Positions 12,132 to 24,981 of a stretch of 64,000 bases of DNA are shown here, in pieces. Position numbers and translations under genes: made by a program. The notes under the pieces were generated by a model. The model worked only from the letters and a program-made list of their open reading frames with translations. It did no database searches and had not been told where the DNA came from. The DNA is taken from positions 17,688,501 to 17,752,500 of the forward strand of contig CM028889.1 in assembly GCA_016801885.1 (NCBI GenBank). Reading direction: 5' to 3'. The stretch comes from Toxotes chatareus. Its lineage: Eukaryota > Chordata > Actinopteri > Toxotidae. Positions within the stretch are counted from its first letter, which is position 1. Every line of letters starts with the position of its first letter.

Positions 12132-12929
12132 ACAGAAATGTGAGCATTGTGACAGGAGAGCGCTTTCAGACTTGCCAGGATTCGGCCACAGTAATAGCTG
12201 TTTACACAATGGAATAATTACCCAGTAAATTACAGGGGGGAAGAAAGGAGAGAGGAGAGGAGAGGAGAAGAGAGGAGAAGAGAGGAGAGCAGAGGAGGGA
12301 AAGTTTCTGGTTCTGGCAGGCACACAATGGATTTAACAGTCAGAGAGTTGATTGTTCCGCATTCAGGCCTTTGATGAGCTCAGCTCTGTGTGTTTGCTGC
12401 CTTGCACTTGCACTCAAGCTCAAACATGCAAACACACATGCAGCCATTTTACTGCAATTTGCCTGCAGATTCAAATTCCGAGTTGCCCATAATGAGAACA
12501 AGAAAGCTTATTTTCTCATCCTGTTGGTGGTACAAACCCATAATCTGTGCTTTTAATTTTCTGGCATTTTCTACTTCTACTTCACAATATTTCAGAGAGG
12601 ATTTTACTTGACAGCAATAGTTAGTTTTCAGATTAAGACCCCAACCTTTACGGCTTGTGTGAGAGTGAGATTCCTCAAACTTTTGAGATGGTTTCCTTTT
12701 AATAACTGTTCCCTGCACAAGGAAGTAAAATTATTCAAAAATTCACAAAAAAGCAAAGATTAAAGTCCAGAAATGGAAAGTTTTTCTTTCTTACCCCATT
12801 AATCCTCTGACCCCCTGGATTTGTCTTTTATCTTTTATTTAGGCTCATACCCTAGGTTGGGAATCACTGGACTGAACGACCAAACTATAAGACAGATAAA
12901 GGTAGCGCCACCTTAACCAACTGTGAGAG

Positions 12930-13150
12930 TAAAATGGTATTTACACATGATGCTTTAATAATCTAATAATCACATAAATAATGATATGATAGAATCAGTC
13001 ACAGGGACCATTTTCTGCAGAAAAATTACTTTTACTTCTGATAGTTTTAAATTTTGCTGATGTAATACTTCTGCACATTAGATTGTGAGTGCAGTTGTAC
13101 TGGTACATTTACTTCAACAAAGGATCGGAGTACTTTTTCATCCCCCGGCA
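12930..13150 (+). repeat. Right half of a common fish MITE-like repeat
   Basis: Recognisable words are AAATTACTTTTACTTCTGAT, TTTTGCTGATGTAATACTTC and AAGGATCGGAGTACTTTTTC. In intact copies of this family I know from fish, these form the distal half. The matching left half of another copy lies at 15125-15310. Confidence 0.55.
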
Positions 13151-15124
13151 CAATAGATGATGTAGTTGCATGCCTGTCCAACAAATTGCATTTTTAAGAT
13201 GCTTCTCCCCTCCCATGTTTTCTCCCTCTTGCAAACAGAGGTGGGAGGACCATCTGAAATATGCACTTTGGTAGAGGATCCTTTGTGATCTCTCATCATG
13301 TCACAGAGTCAACACAAGGACAGTTTCATTCACAGGAAAAGCACACAAAGGCTTCATCCACTGACCGTAGCCGATGAGCAGCAACTGTGGGCAGAGCTGA
13401 GATGAGCCAGCGGACATTCCAGGCAAGCCTGGCATACTTAGATTCATGTGGTACAAAAAGATATGTTTCTCTTCCTCTGTCTCACAAAGACACAGCAAAG
13501 CCCTTTGTTGTTTTGCAGGGACTGAGATTTTTTTTCCCATAATTGCCACTTCCTCTGACTCTCATTAATAAAACACAGATTAATTCCCAGTTGGGTTGGA
13601 GTGCGGCTCAAGAAGGGGGGCCTGCTATAGGTTGGGGTGACAGGGAGGGGCACACACACAGACACACTGACAAAACCTCTTTGCTTCTCCAATCAAAAGC
13701 TCCTCTCCGCTTGGAGAGAAAAAAAAAAAAAAAACTTCAAAAGAAGCATCATCCACAGCCTGATGAGGAGGCCTCTGTGCTGGAGTGTGGCAGATGTAAA
13801 CCCGCCCTCTGGCACATACACACACTTACAGAAAGACACACCAAACAGAATTTTGAAAATAAGCCACGCCACACGTATGACTGTGTGTGTGTGTGTGTGT
13901 GTGTTTGAAGCGACCCCTTCTGTTGTACCGTGTCTGGCTGACCACTTCAGATCAGATGTGACACTGAGGATGAATAGCACAATAGAGAGATACTCGGACG
14001 TATCAGCAGCATCTGTCTCTGTCTGGGGCTGACGTGTGTCGTCCACCCTCCTCATTCAGACCAGAGCATGGGGGCTTATACAAAACTAATGAAGCAGACA
14101 CATGCTGTATTAACACACATACTCACGCATGCACGCACACGTATAGAGACAGACAAGCCAGTGTAGTTCCATACGTTCAGTATGGAGACGGTGCCAGCAT
14201 CTCATCGGAGATTCTTCAAATTCTCCCAAGAGCCTCACTCTGCTTTTGATACACAGAAAATGAGTGAAGAGGAAGGGCTCAGCGGAGGTGGGTCTGCAAA
14301 TACTTGCAAGCAAGATCAAAACACTGAATGATTTATGATAAGACTGTAGAGAAAAGCTGACTGTTTGCAGGGTGTATTGTTCAGGATTGTAACTGGACTG
14401 GAGTTTGTTGTTATCTTCAAAGAAGGCTCTGATTGGCCAACAGATGCTGTTTCCCAGAGAGCAAAGGATAACTGAAAGACAGATATATATAAATATATAG
14501 GGGTAACAGATATATTTAAAAAAAAAACAGAGGTAAAGGAGGAGAAGAAAAGGAGGCAGGAAGAGATTTGGTGTATTTGAACAATGGCGCAGTCTTCCTT
14601 TGTTTGTGGTGGAACAGGTTCTTGGGCAAGTTACAGTAGATGGCAGAGCTTTCATTGGGGCTTGTGTCGCATTATCATATTATCCTGCTTAATGCACGTC
14701 AACACTCTGCCAAGAATCTTTGACATGTTAATGGTCTGAAATAAGACCCACAGATAAAAAAAGAAAAAGCAAGAACATAGCGCCTGTGTGTTTGAGTGGG
14801 TGTATTCACAGTATGTTGTGCATGTGTATGCACGCCCAAGACTGATTTCACTGGGTTGGCAAATAGTTTCTCCTCTGTTGCATAAGTTAAGCTTCTTCCT
14901 CAGAGGTGATGAGAACCTGAGCAGGTGACTGAAGACTTTTAACAGTGAATGGAGTCAAGTGGTGAATCAGCGGCACTGTGCATGTGTGTTTTTGTTTAGC
15001 ATCTCTGTCTAATATTGGAGCTCAGTGTTATCTAGCAAGAAAGAACCATACCACATTAAATCTTTACGACACAATTTTTAATTCTTTCTGCCTTTCTATT
15101 TCTGTCTTTCTACTAATACAAATT

Positions 15125-15310
15125 TGCCAGTGAAAGAATGTACCCACGTACATTTACTCTAGTGCTTTACTTTAGTGTACAACACTTTACCATTACATGC
15201 TACTTTATAACATGCTCCACTACATCTCATCTCACAGGGATATGTTGTATTTTTTATTCCACTACATTTATTTCACAGTTTCAGTTACTCGTTATTTTTG
15301 TATAATACGA
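15125..15310 (+). repeat. Left half of the same MITE-like repeat
   Basis: Contains CTCTAGTGCTTTACTTTAGT and TTCCACTACATTTATTTCAC followed by CAGTTACTCGTTA, the left portion of the family whose right portion is at 12930-13150. Both are in plus orientation but in the wrong order for a single copy, so they are separate fragments. Confidence 0.55.
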
Positions 15311-15554
15311 TTTTCGAAACAAATGTCATCTTATTATCAACTTAATTAACTTTTATGTGTTTAGAGGGAAACATGATGATGCCTAAATTAGGTTTTTAAA
15401 TCAAAAAAACGAAATGTTTTTACTGAGCGTAACTGCCAAGTCTCAAAATGTTCACACAGAATGCATCTGCAAAGCATTCAGTGACGACTTATCTGGTTCA
15501 TTTGGTTTAAAGCGCTATTAACGTTTTCATGATTATGTTCAGGCACTCAGAGCT

Positions 15555-15730
15555 CACGGTTAAGGTTGGGTAAAGATGGTGGTCTTGATTAAATATTGAA
15601 AAAGTCAGCCCTGGGTTGATCCATGAGACCTGATGTGTTTACTTTGTTCATATTTAACTGAAACCACCATCTGCTCCTAAATCTTAACCAAAGTGCTTTT
15701 GTTGCCTAAACCTAACCACCAACCACCCAC
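15555..15730. repeat. Small inverted-repeat element
   Basis: GGTTAAGGTTGGGTAAAGATGGTGGT at the left is imperfectly mirrored by ACCACCATCTGCTCCTAAATCTTAACC at the right. This gives a fold-back of about 130 bp followed by the fish repeat word TTTTGTTGCCTAAACCTAAC. Confidence 0.5.
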
Positions 15731-17384
15731 CCTGACCACCATCTCTTGGACCCGTGTGTGGTACATAAACATTTCGCTTTGTTCACTAGAAAAAAATGTT
15801 GTTGACTGGCAATGTACACCTACACAGCCCAACAGCAGTTTTGTTTCTTGCACAAAACATTTAGCAAAAAAAATTTGAATTGAGACAGAGTTATTTACAT
15901 ATTGAGAGTTTGGCACTTTTTTTTTTTTTTTTTAATTACTGCCTTGTTTTTGATTCCTTTGGGGGGAGTCTTGTGTCCAGTGGTGATGACAGAGATTTAA
16001 TTTCAGCCACTAAAGCATTTCAGTCCTATTTTTCTGTTTGCACTTGTGTTGGGTTTCTGTTTTTGTCTTTGGTGAATGATATCAACATGTCTCTTTTTAA
16101 CTGTAGTACCCCTGAGTAACTAGATAAACACATTTTCACATTAAAATTCTTTCTTTCTGCACTGTGGCACACAAACCCATCAAGCCCTCTCTTACTCTGG
16201 TGTTCAGTGTTGCAGCAGTTAGTGGCCTTTTGGTCTTTTGGCAGCGTCTTCCCGTCTCCACTCCCCCACTCCTCCCCCTCATCAACTGCAGCCAGACAGC
16301 CATCCAACCCTGCCAGCTCTGGTGGGAGGCTGGCGACTGCTCTGTTCCAGCTCCCAAATCAGAGAGGCTGTGTTTAGATCTCCCCTGTAGAGCAGCACTA
16401 CACTTGTGATGAGCTCTGCTGCGCTCCACTCTTCCAAGATGAAAGAAGGAAGTGCTGAGAAAGCTGTACACATTTATCTTCTCCCCAGTTTGTCCATTTA
16501 GGGCTGAGTTTGAATCTTTCTGGTTTAGCAGCCAGTTTTAATTCTCCTCTTTCTCCTTCATCAGCTAATTTCTACATAAAAAAAAGACTATCAGGGACAA
16601 AACCATCTTATAGAGACAAAAAAAAAGTAACTTGCCTTTGCTTTTGATGATGTTGAAAGGGTCGTTCCGGACTGAAGTGCACCACCTCAGGCTATATTCT
16701 ATGAAAGGGACAACAAATGCTCACAGAGAGCTCCTCAAGATAATACAGGAAGGTTTAAGTGTATCATCAACAAAAGTGCATCTGCTTTACCTGACAGTGA
16801 GAGCCTGCAGCTCCCTTTTACTTGCTTTAGATTCATTTCTCATCGCTATCTGGTTTTAAGGGCTTCCTGCAGGCTTTTTGTTCCCTTTTACTCTACATAT
16901 ATATACATTTGAACATGTTTTTTCCACCTTGTATTCCCTTCTTCTTGAAAGCAGTGCACATATTCCCCAATGTTTGGCACAGACTTTCAGAAACATCTTT
17001 GATGATGGCAAAGAAACTTTTACACAAAGCTCCTATTGGGTCTTTCCAGGGAGAAACTTAGCAAATTAAATTGCCCACAACTTCACGTTGGGTTTGGAAG
17101 AGGGTTTTCCATGCTAGCTGCCAGGAGTCTATTTGTCTTGGCACCACTAGCGTTTGACTTAAGGTACCAGAAATGTGTGAGTGTGTGTATTCGGGAAGTT
17201 CTTTCTGCTTCTTTGAAAATGCCACAGAGACCTCCCACACTGCAACTGCCCTGAACACCACTGCATCCTGAAACACAGATGGAAAATGGTTAAAGCTGTG
17301 GACAGGACTTGAATTTATCTGACACTGGTAATAATTGTACAGGCAGAGAATCAACTCATTAAATGCTGAAGGGTTTCTTAAAGT

Positions 17385-17690
17385 TATAGTTCAACGTTTT
17401 GGGAAATCTACTTACACGCTGTCTTTCCAAGAGCTAAGTGAGAAGATTGATACCACTCTCATGTCTGTACGCCAAATGTGAAGCTACAGCCAGCCACAAA
17501 CAAGATAATAAGGATTAATTAGTGAACTTCGGTGGTGCCGCGAGCCAGCTTTTGTTACCTAGAGATAAACCCGGGCTATCTGTTTCCCCCTGCTTCCAGT
17601 CTTTATGCTAAGCTAAGTGGCTGTTGGCTGTAGCTTCGTTTTGAACAGACAGGAAATAGTATCAATCTTCTCTTCTCACATAGCACAAGA
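17385..17690. repeat. Fold-back repeat element, fullest copy in the window
   Basis: GAGAAGATTGATACCACTCT and GAAGCTACAGCCAGCCAC in the left arm are mirrored by AGTGGCTGTTGGCTGTAGC and AGTATCAATCTTCTC in the right arm, with a short middle. This is the structure of a non-autonomous fold-back or MITE. Fragments of it occur at 1601-1671 and 5295-5440. It is common in percomorph genomes from general knowledge; I do not assign a database name. Confidence 0.65.
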
Positions 17691-18789
17691 AAGCAAATAA
17701 GAATTTCTCCCACATTATGAAACTAATTCTTTAATCTAAGACTAAATCTTTTGTAATCGTTTTGTAATTGAGCATAGATTTGTCTCAGTGAAACTCAATG
17801 GGAATCTAACGTATGTACTCTTTTCTCTGGAACAGACTGATCTACCACACTGGTGATGCCCATTACTTCCTGAGGCAGGGTAATCAGCACACAGGGCACA
17901 TGGGAATAAAACTGGACCGACCAGTCAGTCACCAGGCCACAGCTGACTGCTAAATGCAAACACTGTGAGCACAAAGGGCGAGTCAGCACAGAGCACACTT
18001 TCTTCATAATCCATCTCCCCTTTTCAATTCACCTGAGGCGTCTCTTCTGGCAGAACAATAGCCCTTTTCCTGATCTGATTTCTATTTGGCATAACCTTTG
18101 ACTGTGGAGGTCTTTTTCAGTGTAACCCCCCTCACAGCAACTTCCTTTGTTGATGCAAGATGGAAGATCAGTTGAGCAGGTGGAGAGGGAACAATGATTC
18201 TCATTCATCCAAAGCACAACTATGAGTCAGACAGCGTGAAATCACTCCAAGTTTACACATCAGACTTTACAACCCTTGAGAAATATCTAATGTCCAAGGA
18301 GACACACACTGATGTAAATACACAGAGCTGTTGCAGGCCACAAACTGCTCTTTATCTCTCACTGATAACAGCTACAACACGGGGGAAAAAAAATCAAAAA
18401 GCTTTATCTTCGACAGACTTCTCTTTTCCAAAATATTCCACAGCCTGCCAAGGAGGGCGAAGCAGCCTGGGCTGAGAGACATGTTTTACTGCTGGCTATC
18501 TTTCTGTAATCACCTTGGGTGTTAGCAAAGAGGACGGATAGAGTCTGCTTTGTGTCTTTTCAACAAGAGGATCTTTGTGTCAGCCAGGAGCAATGAAACA
18601 ACACAGATAAGCAGCCATAAGGAACATTCCTTCATAACAGCACTTGCAAAAACAGCAAGCTGGAGGTTTGCAGAGGATGTAGTGTAGTCTCGTTTAGAAG
18701 ACTTGCTGATGTCGGTTACACGCAGCGGTTCCACACCTAAGGGCCAGGAATTGCACAGTGGGTGGGATTTTTCTCTAATTTCTACTTTT

Positions 18790-18990
18790 CAGCCATGCTA
18801 GCAGTGGTGGTCCATGACATTGTTGGCTGGCCCACCACTTTGGACCAGACTGAAGTACCTCAACAACTATTTGATGAATAACCGTGAAATCTGGAACAGA
18901 CATTCACGGTACCCAGACCATGTATCCTACTGACGCTGGTGATACCCTGACTTTCACTAGTGCCACCATTTGTAGCTTGGAGGGAAATTG
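18790..18990 (-). repeat. Copy of fish repeat with repeating CATGGTNNNNCTAG units (reverse)
   Basis: ACCTCAACAACTATTTGATG, GGAACAGACATTCACGGTACC and GTGCCACCATTTGTAGC are the reverse-complement version of the family present in plus orientation at 62330-62735. I recognise the family from percomorph genomes. Confidence 0.6.
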
Positions 18991-20489
18991 GATTGTTTTC
19001 AGCCGTACACATTTTGCGCTCTTGTATTTAGAGCAGCAGGATGGATTATATGGGATTGACTAAAAACAAGAAATACAGAGCTTGTGTTCATTAGAATGAA
19101 GGAACATCTGATGCCCAGTGCATCAGTGTGGCTCACTGATGAGTTATTAATAGTTTTTGAACAACTGAAGTCTATGGGGACACTTGTTATTAGCATAATT
19201 TTACTGGCGGTTTAAGTCTTTTCATGGGACTTGTTGATGAAAAGAAAAATATAGAATATCACCAGACTTATCAGCCTCACAGAGACTATGGCATGGCTGT
19301 AGACTCTTAGATTTGTCTCTTGTCATCTGCTGGATAATTTTACTTCTTTGGATTTCTTAAAATTACTCAAACAAGATCACAACTGATAGGACGTGTGGAA
19401 CCGCTGACCAGGGTCACAAGGAGATATTACTTCTTCTTGAGGGGTTGCAAGCTAAAAAGGATGGGAAGCATGAATTTGAATTGTGGTGTCACTGAGTGGC
19501 CAGACTAGACTGTTTTAATAGTCTAATGGCTCATTCCAAACTGCATGGTGCCAAGGCACAAGGAAGCTGTTAGATCTGAGTGGAAGAACAAAAACAAATA
19601 GAAACCAACTGCTGAGACAGAGTCTATCAAACCAAGATTTGCCTCAGTGTTTTATGAGCCCGCAGGGAGGTTCGTCTGCACGTCTGTCTCTGGGGAGCAT
19701 CTATTTGTTTAACTCTGCGGTGAGAAGAGCCTCTGTCACAGAACAGCCAAGACTCCTGACTTCCTGCGAACTGCATCACATAAAACGCCTCGGAGCTGTG
19801 AGGCGGTTGAGTCAAGATGGATTGGAGGCATTAGATGAGAGGGGAAGAGACATGCAATGGGCAGAGCACTGAAAGGAACGAGACAAAAACAAAGACGGCG
19901 TCAAATGCAGCTTCCCTCCACAGGGGAAGCAGCCTGGAAAAATAATTGTTGAGAGGAGACAGAGAAAAGCCACTAATGACAGCAGACAATAAAAACTGGC
20001 CACTACTGTAGCGTCTTCCCAGCCAGAATGACAATAACGCAGGAACCGGCAGTCCTGCTGTTAGAGAAGGTCCACAGAGGGACTGAACAGCCACAACCAC
20101 AGCACCTGAAAATAGAGCTTTGTCTGGGAATAGACTGTTATTAGGTCGTCTAAACACAGGGTCAATAACACTGTTACTGCACCTCCTAGACACTGAAGAA
20201 TGGTTACAGTGCTAGCTAATTGAATGGTCAGGGTTATTGTGACGAGCAGTGAGTAGAAATCAAAATAATGAGGCAGAATTGTATGCTACACGTTCATGTA
20301 GTGGTTGCTGAGGGGGGAAAAACAGAGGACAAATCGTCGTAAATACAAATTTACACAAATGGCAATCCCTCGTTCCATGCTTGACTTTTGCCTAAACAGC
20401 AATGATTAAAATATACAGCAAAGCAAACAATAAGCTTTTGTTGACAGTGACTTCGAAACTTAAAAGACAGCCAAAAAAAAAGTGTAAAA

Positions 20490-23400
20490 AAAAGATCATC
20501 TCAAGACTTTTTATTACTAAACTCTCTCTAAGGCAGCAGTTTGTGTCCACGGGTCGTTCTAAGGTCTTGCAGTGAATAAAATAAAACAGTACAAAAATCA
20601 GTTTTGCTGTGTGCTACAAATGTCATTAGACAGCTCTTGGTAAATAAAAGTTCACAGACAATAATAATAAGCATTATAAACATTCATTTTCCCCTTCAAG
20701 TATGCTACTATCCAAAGTGACTAGTGTAAAATTGGCCGAGGAAATAAAATATGTTCACGATTATTTACACATTACAGGTCCAACGTGTGTATGAGTGTGT
20801 GTTTGTGTAATAAAACAAAACACAGTTGAAAACAGCTCTGTTAGAAGTGTTTCCGCTGTGTTTGTGGTGGCAAGCGCACACACAGATACACACAGACACA
20901 CACAAACACAGTGATGTGACTGACTGGCTTCCAAGTTTTAAAACAGAGCAAAAAGGTTAAGAAGTTCAGTACAGCAAAGCAACATTTAAGACTAGGGTTG
21001 ACCCAAATAGTGGCACCAACAGGCAGCATCCACCTCTCCTGCTGAGGTCCACTGTAATCCACAGATAAAAGTCTTGTATCTGGAGCAGAACTAAAGTGCT
21101 CTTACACCAGTTTTCCTGCTGTCTGATATCTTTCATTCAGAAAAAAGAGACACTTGGAGACACAGGAAAATGGACAAACGTGGACTTAAAAGTTAGTGGT
21201 TTTACAAAACAATCCCAACCTAAGATAAACTTACTGGCTTTTTTCTAAAGTTTTCAACCATTATCATACGGTCTTTATCGGTAGATGGAGTTTGCTCAGT
21301 TGTCATGACGTGAGCTGCAAGCCGTCTTGATATTATCAACAGCACTTTCAAGACTTCTTGCTCCTGATGGGTTTCAAGTTTTTAAGCATTGACTGAAAAC
21401 AGTGCGAGATGGTTGAAAGGTGTGGGGGGGCGAAAAAGACAGTAAGTAGAACTTGATTTGGGATTGTTTTGCTGAAGAGTGGAAAGTCTCTTTTTTTATA
21501 GGGTTCCACCCACTGAAAACAATCACAAGTATGTTCACATGCACATTAACAGCCCGTGGTTCTTTGTGATGATCAGGTGTCATGCATATAAATACTGTAT
21601 TTCTTCAACAGCAGTGTTGGTGAGCTCATATACTGATCATGGAAAAAAAATGTGCCTTTATAAGCCGGTGCACTGGCGTACCTGTCTGACTTGTGGTTTA
21701 TTTTTTCTGTGATTTCAAGATAACTCCCAAAATATTATGTTCTCCTGTGTATGAAGAGACAGTTCTCATGTGAATGTGAGGCTGCAAAACAAACAGGAAA
21801 TCCAAAAATTAGACCTGAAGCAGGATATGGACTGGACTACAACGTGCTGTAAACATACTTGTTATGGACACTCCCCGGAGGATGTTTTTACAAGTAATAA
21901 CACTTTGTGCACAACTACGCAACCAGCACAGTGTAATTTATCCTTCATACACGAGCACAGAAAGGAGCCCAGCCAGCTGAACGTCTCTTTGGTTTAACCG
22001 ACTGAAACAAGCAGATGGTTTAGTTTGTTTTTTTTTTTAAACTGCTACACAATCTCGGAGAGACATCACTCAAGAATCGCAGGACAAAGCCGACAGACAG
22101 TGCACCTCGATTTCAAAGCTACAACGTCAACACACATCAGCAGATTAAATATACCCACCTTCAGTTTTAGTTGATTTACACAACAGCAATGACTGACTGT
22201 GGTTTCATAAACTGCCACGAGTTTATCCAAGCAAGGCGTACCGTATTGTACGTACACACCCATGTGTGTATTGTAAGTGTATATACACATATGCACAAAC
22301 AGACTTTTGGCTGACTTTTGCATCTTGATGAATGTGTAGGAGGAGGGCAGCCAGAGCAGAGGAGATCACATACAGTATGTACAACAATATACATAATATA
22401 CATCAGCACTCAGGAAACTTGCTCAAACTCCAGGTAGTGATCACACCTTCAGAGACAAGCTTATTTGGGCAATGACAAAAAGCTCTCCTGACATTTTCCC
22501 CTCCAGAGACACAGAACACATTAATGTGTCAACTACTTAAGGATTTAAAGGAATCTCTCGTACGTACAGAGTAAAGTAATGGGATGAACATCCCCATATT
22601 TCATCTGTGAAGAAAAGATAAAGACTGAAATCTTAGACGACAGCTGAAAGTCCTTTTTGCTGCACCCGTCACAGTACCGTTTTTCTGTCAGGCACAGAGA
22701 TTTAAGACCCAGCTAATGAAATGTCATCAGCAATCAATAAAACACACTGTCAATGAGACCTGATGGCCTTGGAGAAAACTGACATCTTCATATTTAACTC
22801 AAAGATATACTGACTTAGTTAAAATTAAGCCACTAGGACAATTTCACAGACTGCCAAGTCAGCAAAATGAGCTCCAGAGACACAAGCTTTCAAAAAAATT
22901 GACTTGTCAGTCACATGAACTTTTCATTTCCCGACTTGGGTGAAAAAATAGGACCAAAGTGGATTGAACAAGGGAATCTATAAACTTCAACATGATTCAA
23001 TTTTCTGTACATTCTTTCTAGCAGACTCTGTACATGTATACTGCTGGACGAACTGGTGCAAAAAAAGGTCTATTTTCTGTTAGTATTATGGTGGATTAAC
23101 TCTGTATAGAACTGTTGTGATTATCACTTATGTTCTCTTTTAAACTTATTATCCGCCCTTTCGCTTTTCTTTGCCACTGTCCAGAAATATGAAGCAGTTA
23201 AAAGTCATGTTTACCCTTAAAACAACATACAGCATGAAATGGCATGAATTGTACAGCACATTAAAATGCCCACAAACAGACGTTTCTTGAAGATGGTTTG
23301 CTTAAAGGGATAGTTTTTGGGAACTGTAACTCAGGGTGTGACAAACTCATTGAGGCCTTTTTGATATCTAGATGACGAATGGTGCCAAATTCAGCTCATT

Positions 23401-24661
23401 TCCTGGATGTTTAATGGGATCAACAGCAGCTCAGCTACATATCCGGAACAAATACCTTTAAACTTTAAAGGCTGAAGGCTTTCCATGGTAAAGACACAGA
23501 AGACCCACAGCCATAGTTGCAGAAACAAAAATGAAGCTGTATGTACTTCAAAATGCTATTTAGAAATATTGTTATTGATAGGTTGAATACAAATGATTAA
23601 TCCTCAGTGTTTTTGAGGAGAGCTACTGCTACGACACGCAGGAACAGACCTGGAGTAGGCTTAACTCATTCTACTTTGTACTACACAGAGAATATAAGAA
23701 AGGCATCGCTGAGTTTGTCTCACTCTGCATGGGTTGGAAAAACAGTATATCTTCCCAAAAGCCAAACTCTCCCTTAATTGAAATGAATTATTATACAACA
23801 GCCTGGAAAAAAAGATTGTATGCTGACCAAATCCAAGTCAAGTTTCACAACCACTGGCAACGCTAAAGATGTAATCCACGATGTTAGCCATCTGCAATCA
23901 GCATGATTAAGGGGAACAAGAACAGCAAAATTAAATGAACCTTCACAACTGTACAAACAAACAAAACACAATTTGTCCATAAAAGCTCATTCATAAGTCT
24001 GGAATGGAGTATTTACACTGTGCAAATGATACACCAAGCAGAGTGTTCGTGCATAAAGAGTTCTTCTGAGTTCCTGTTGAATCGTTTCTTGCGGTTCCAG
24101 CTACCAGTAGAAGGAGGTGGTTAAGCCCGGGGCTCCGTCGCTGCACCTTTCACTTTACACATGCTTCACTAACCAGCCTGACCGGAGTCTCCTGAAATGC
24201 ACCCAACCGTTTTTTTTTTTCACATTGTTCCTTTCAGTCAAATTACCTTCAGTTTTTGCAGCTAATGTCTTTGGATTGCTATAACTTCATTTAAACCTTG
24301 TCATATGTATTACAAGAAGCCTTTGTTTAGTCAAAAGCTCCCTCTTCGTACTTCTTGTTTAGAAAAAAAAATTAAATAAAAAAGAAAGTTTAAAAGCAAG
24401 TTTTTTTTTCTATGTGAGCCACTGTAACTCTGACAAAGGCTCTGTTGTCTGCAACAGACTGCTGCAACTTTGTACAGATATTCAAACAACCTCCCCTTAA
24501 TAGTCAATAATAAAACACCTGCCTACACTGATATACAGCCAGTGTCACACTATCACATGTTAGTGGCTCCTTGAAATGGACCTTGTGGTTGGCTGGGGAT
24601 CAGTAACGATCTCATAATTGTCTTTTTTTTTGTTTTGTTTTTGTGATCAGTAATCAGGAGC
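20490..24661 (-). other. arhgef28: 3' UTR of the RhoGEF gene (arhgef28)
   Basis: Starting after the TAA at 24662-24664, about 4.2 kb of AT-rich non-coding sequence without splice-flanked exons continues leftward. A minus-strand AATAAA (plus-strand TTTATT, 20510-20515) lies about 20 nt before an A/C-rich stretch, which I take as the most distal likely polyadenylation site. Other hexamers occur inside, so shorter forms are possible. The 3' end is inferred, not observed. Microsatellites and poly-T runs are scattered through it. Confidence 0.5.
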
Positions 24662-24981
24662 TTAGAAGAAGATGACATCCTCCTTATTGAGGTCTTCTGT
24701 GGGGATCTTGTATGGTGGCGGCATGCTGTGGCTGAGCCCATGATTTACCTGGACATGTGCCTGGGCGTTGGGGCTGAAGCCCTGCGGCTGCACATGGGAC
24801 TGGAACTGGAGAAATCCAGTGCTCTGAGAGTGGGGAGGCATGGCGGGAGGCTGCATGGGGGGCTGAGGATGGGACTGCGCAGGAGGCATGGGGGGCTTCT
24901 GAGCATTTGGAGGGTGGGAGGTGCTAATGGAGGAGGTGGTTTGGTTGTCTGCTCCAGCACTGTCTGGAGGACTGAGCTGAT
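24662..24981 (-). CDS. arhgef28: arhgef28 exon 31 (last coding exon, Pro-rich tail)
   Basis: The acceptor TGTCTGACAG precedes the exon and the frame ends at TAA (24664-24662). It encodes 105 residues dominated by Pro, Gln, Met, His and Ser (for example PPMPPAQSHPQPPMQPPAMP), then an acidic end and the final residues EDVIFF. A hydrophobic residue at positions -2 and 0 fits a class II PDZ ligand, which is inference. The long open frame on the opposite strand is a shadow. Confidence 0.85.

Larger units (their letters stand above)
8234..20489. other. Intergenic stretch, no gene recognised
   Basis: I see no exon with credible protein similarity on either strand here. The stretch holds interspersed repeats, microsatellites (CT/GA at 12010-12131, GGAGA-type at about 12246-12298, TG at about 13880-13903), poly-A and poly-G runs at about 10089-10115, poly-T at about 15918-15933, and some repeat-free blocks (for example 9710-10025 and about 19640-20210). 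The open frames up to about 180 codons in it are Cys/Val or Ser/Leu-rich low-complexity readings. Confidence 0.6.

Noticed and set aside
11877..12323. 148-codon minus-strand frame
   Set aside because: It consists mainly of Ser-Leu and Arg-Glu runs from CT/GA microsatellites.
14110..14655. 181-codon minus-strand frame
   Set aside because: It has a Phe/Tyr/Leu low-complexity core from A/T-rich repeats, no splice sites and no family resemblance.
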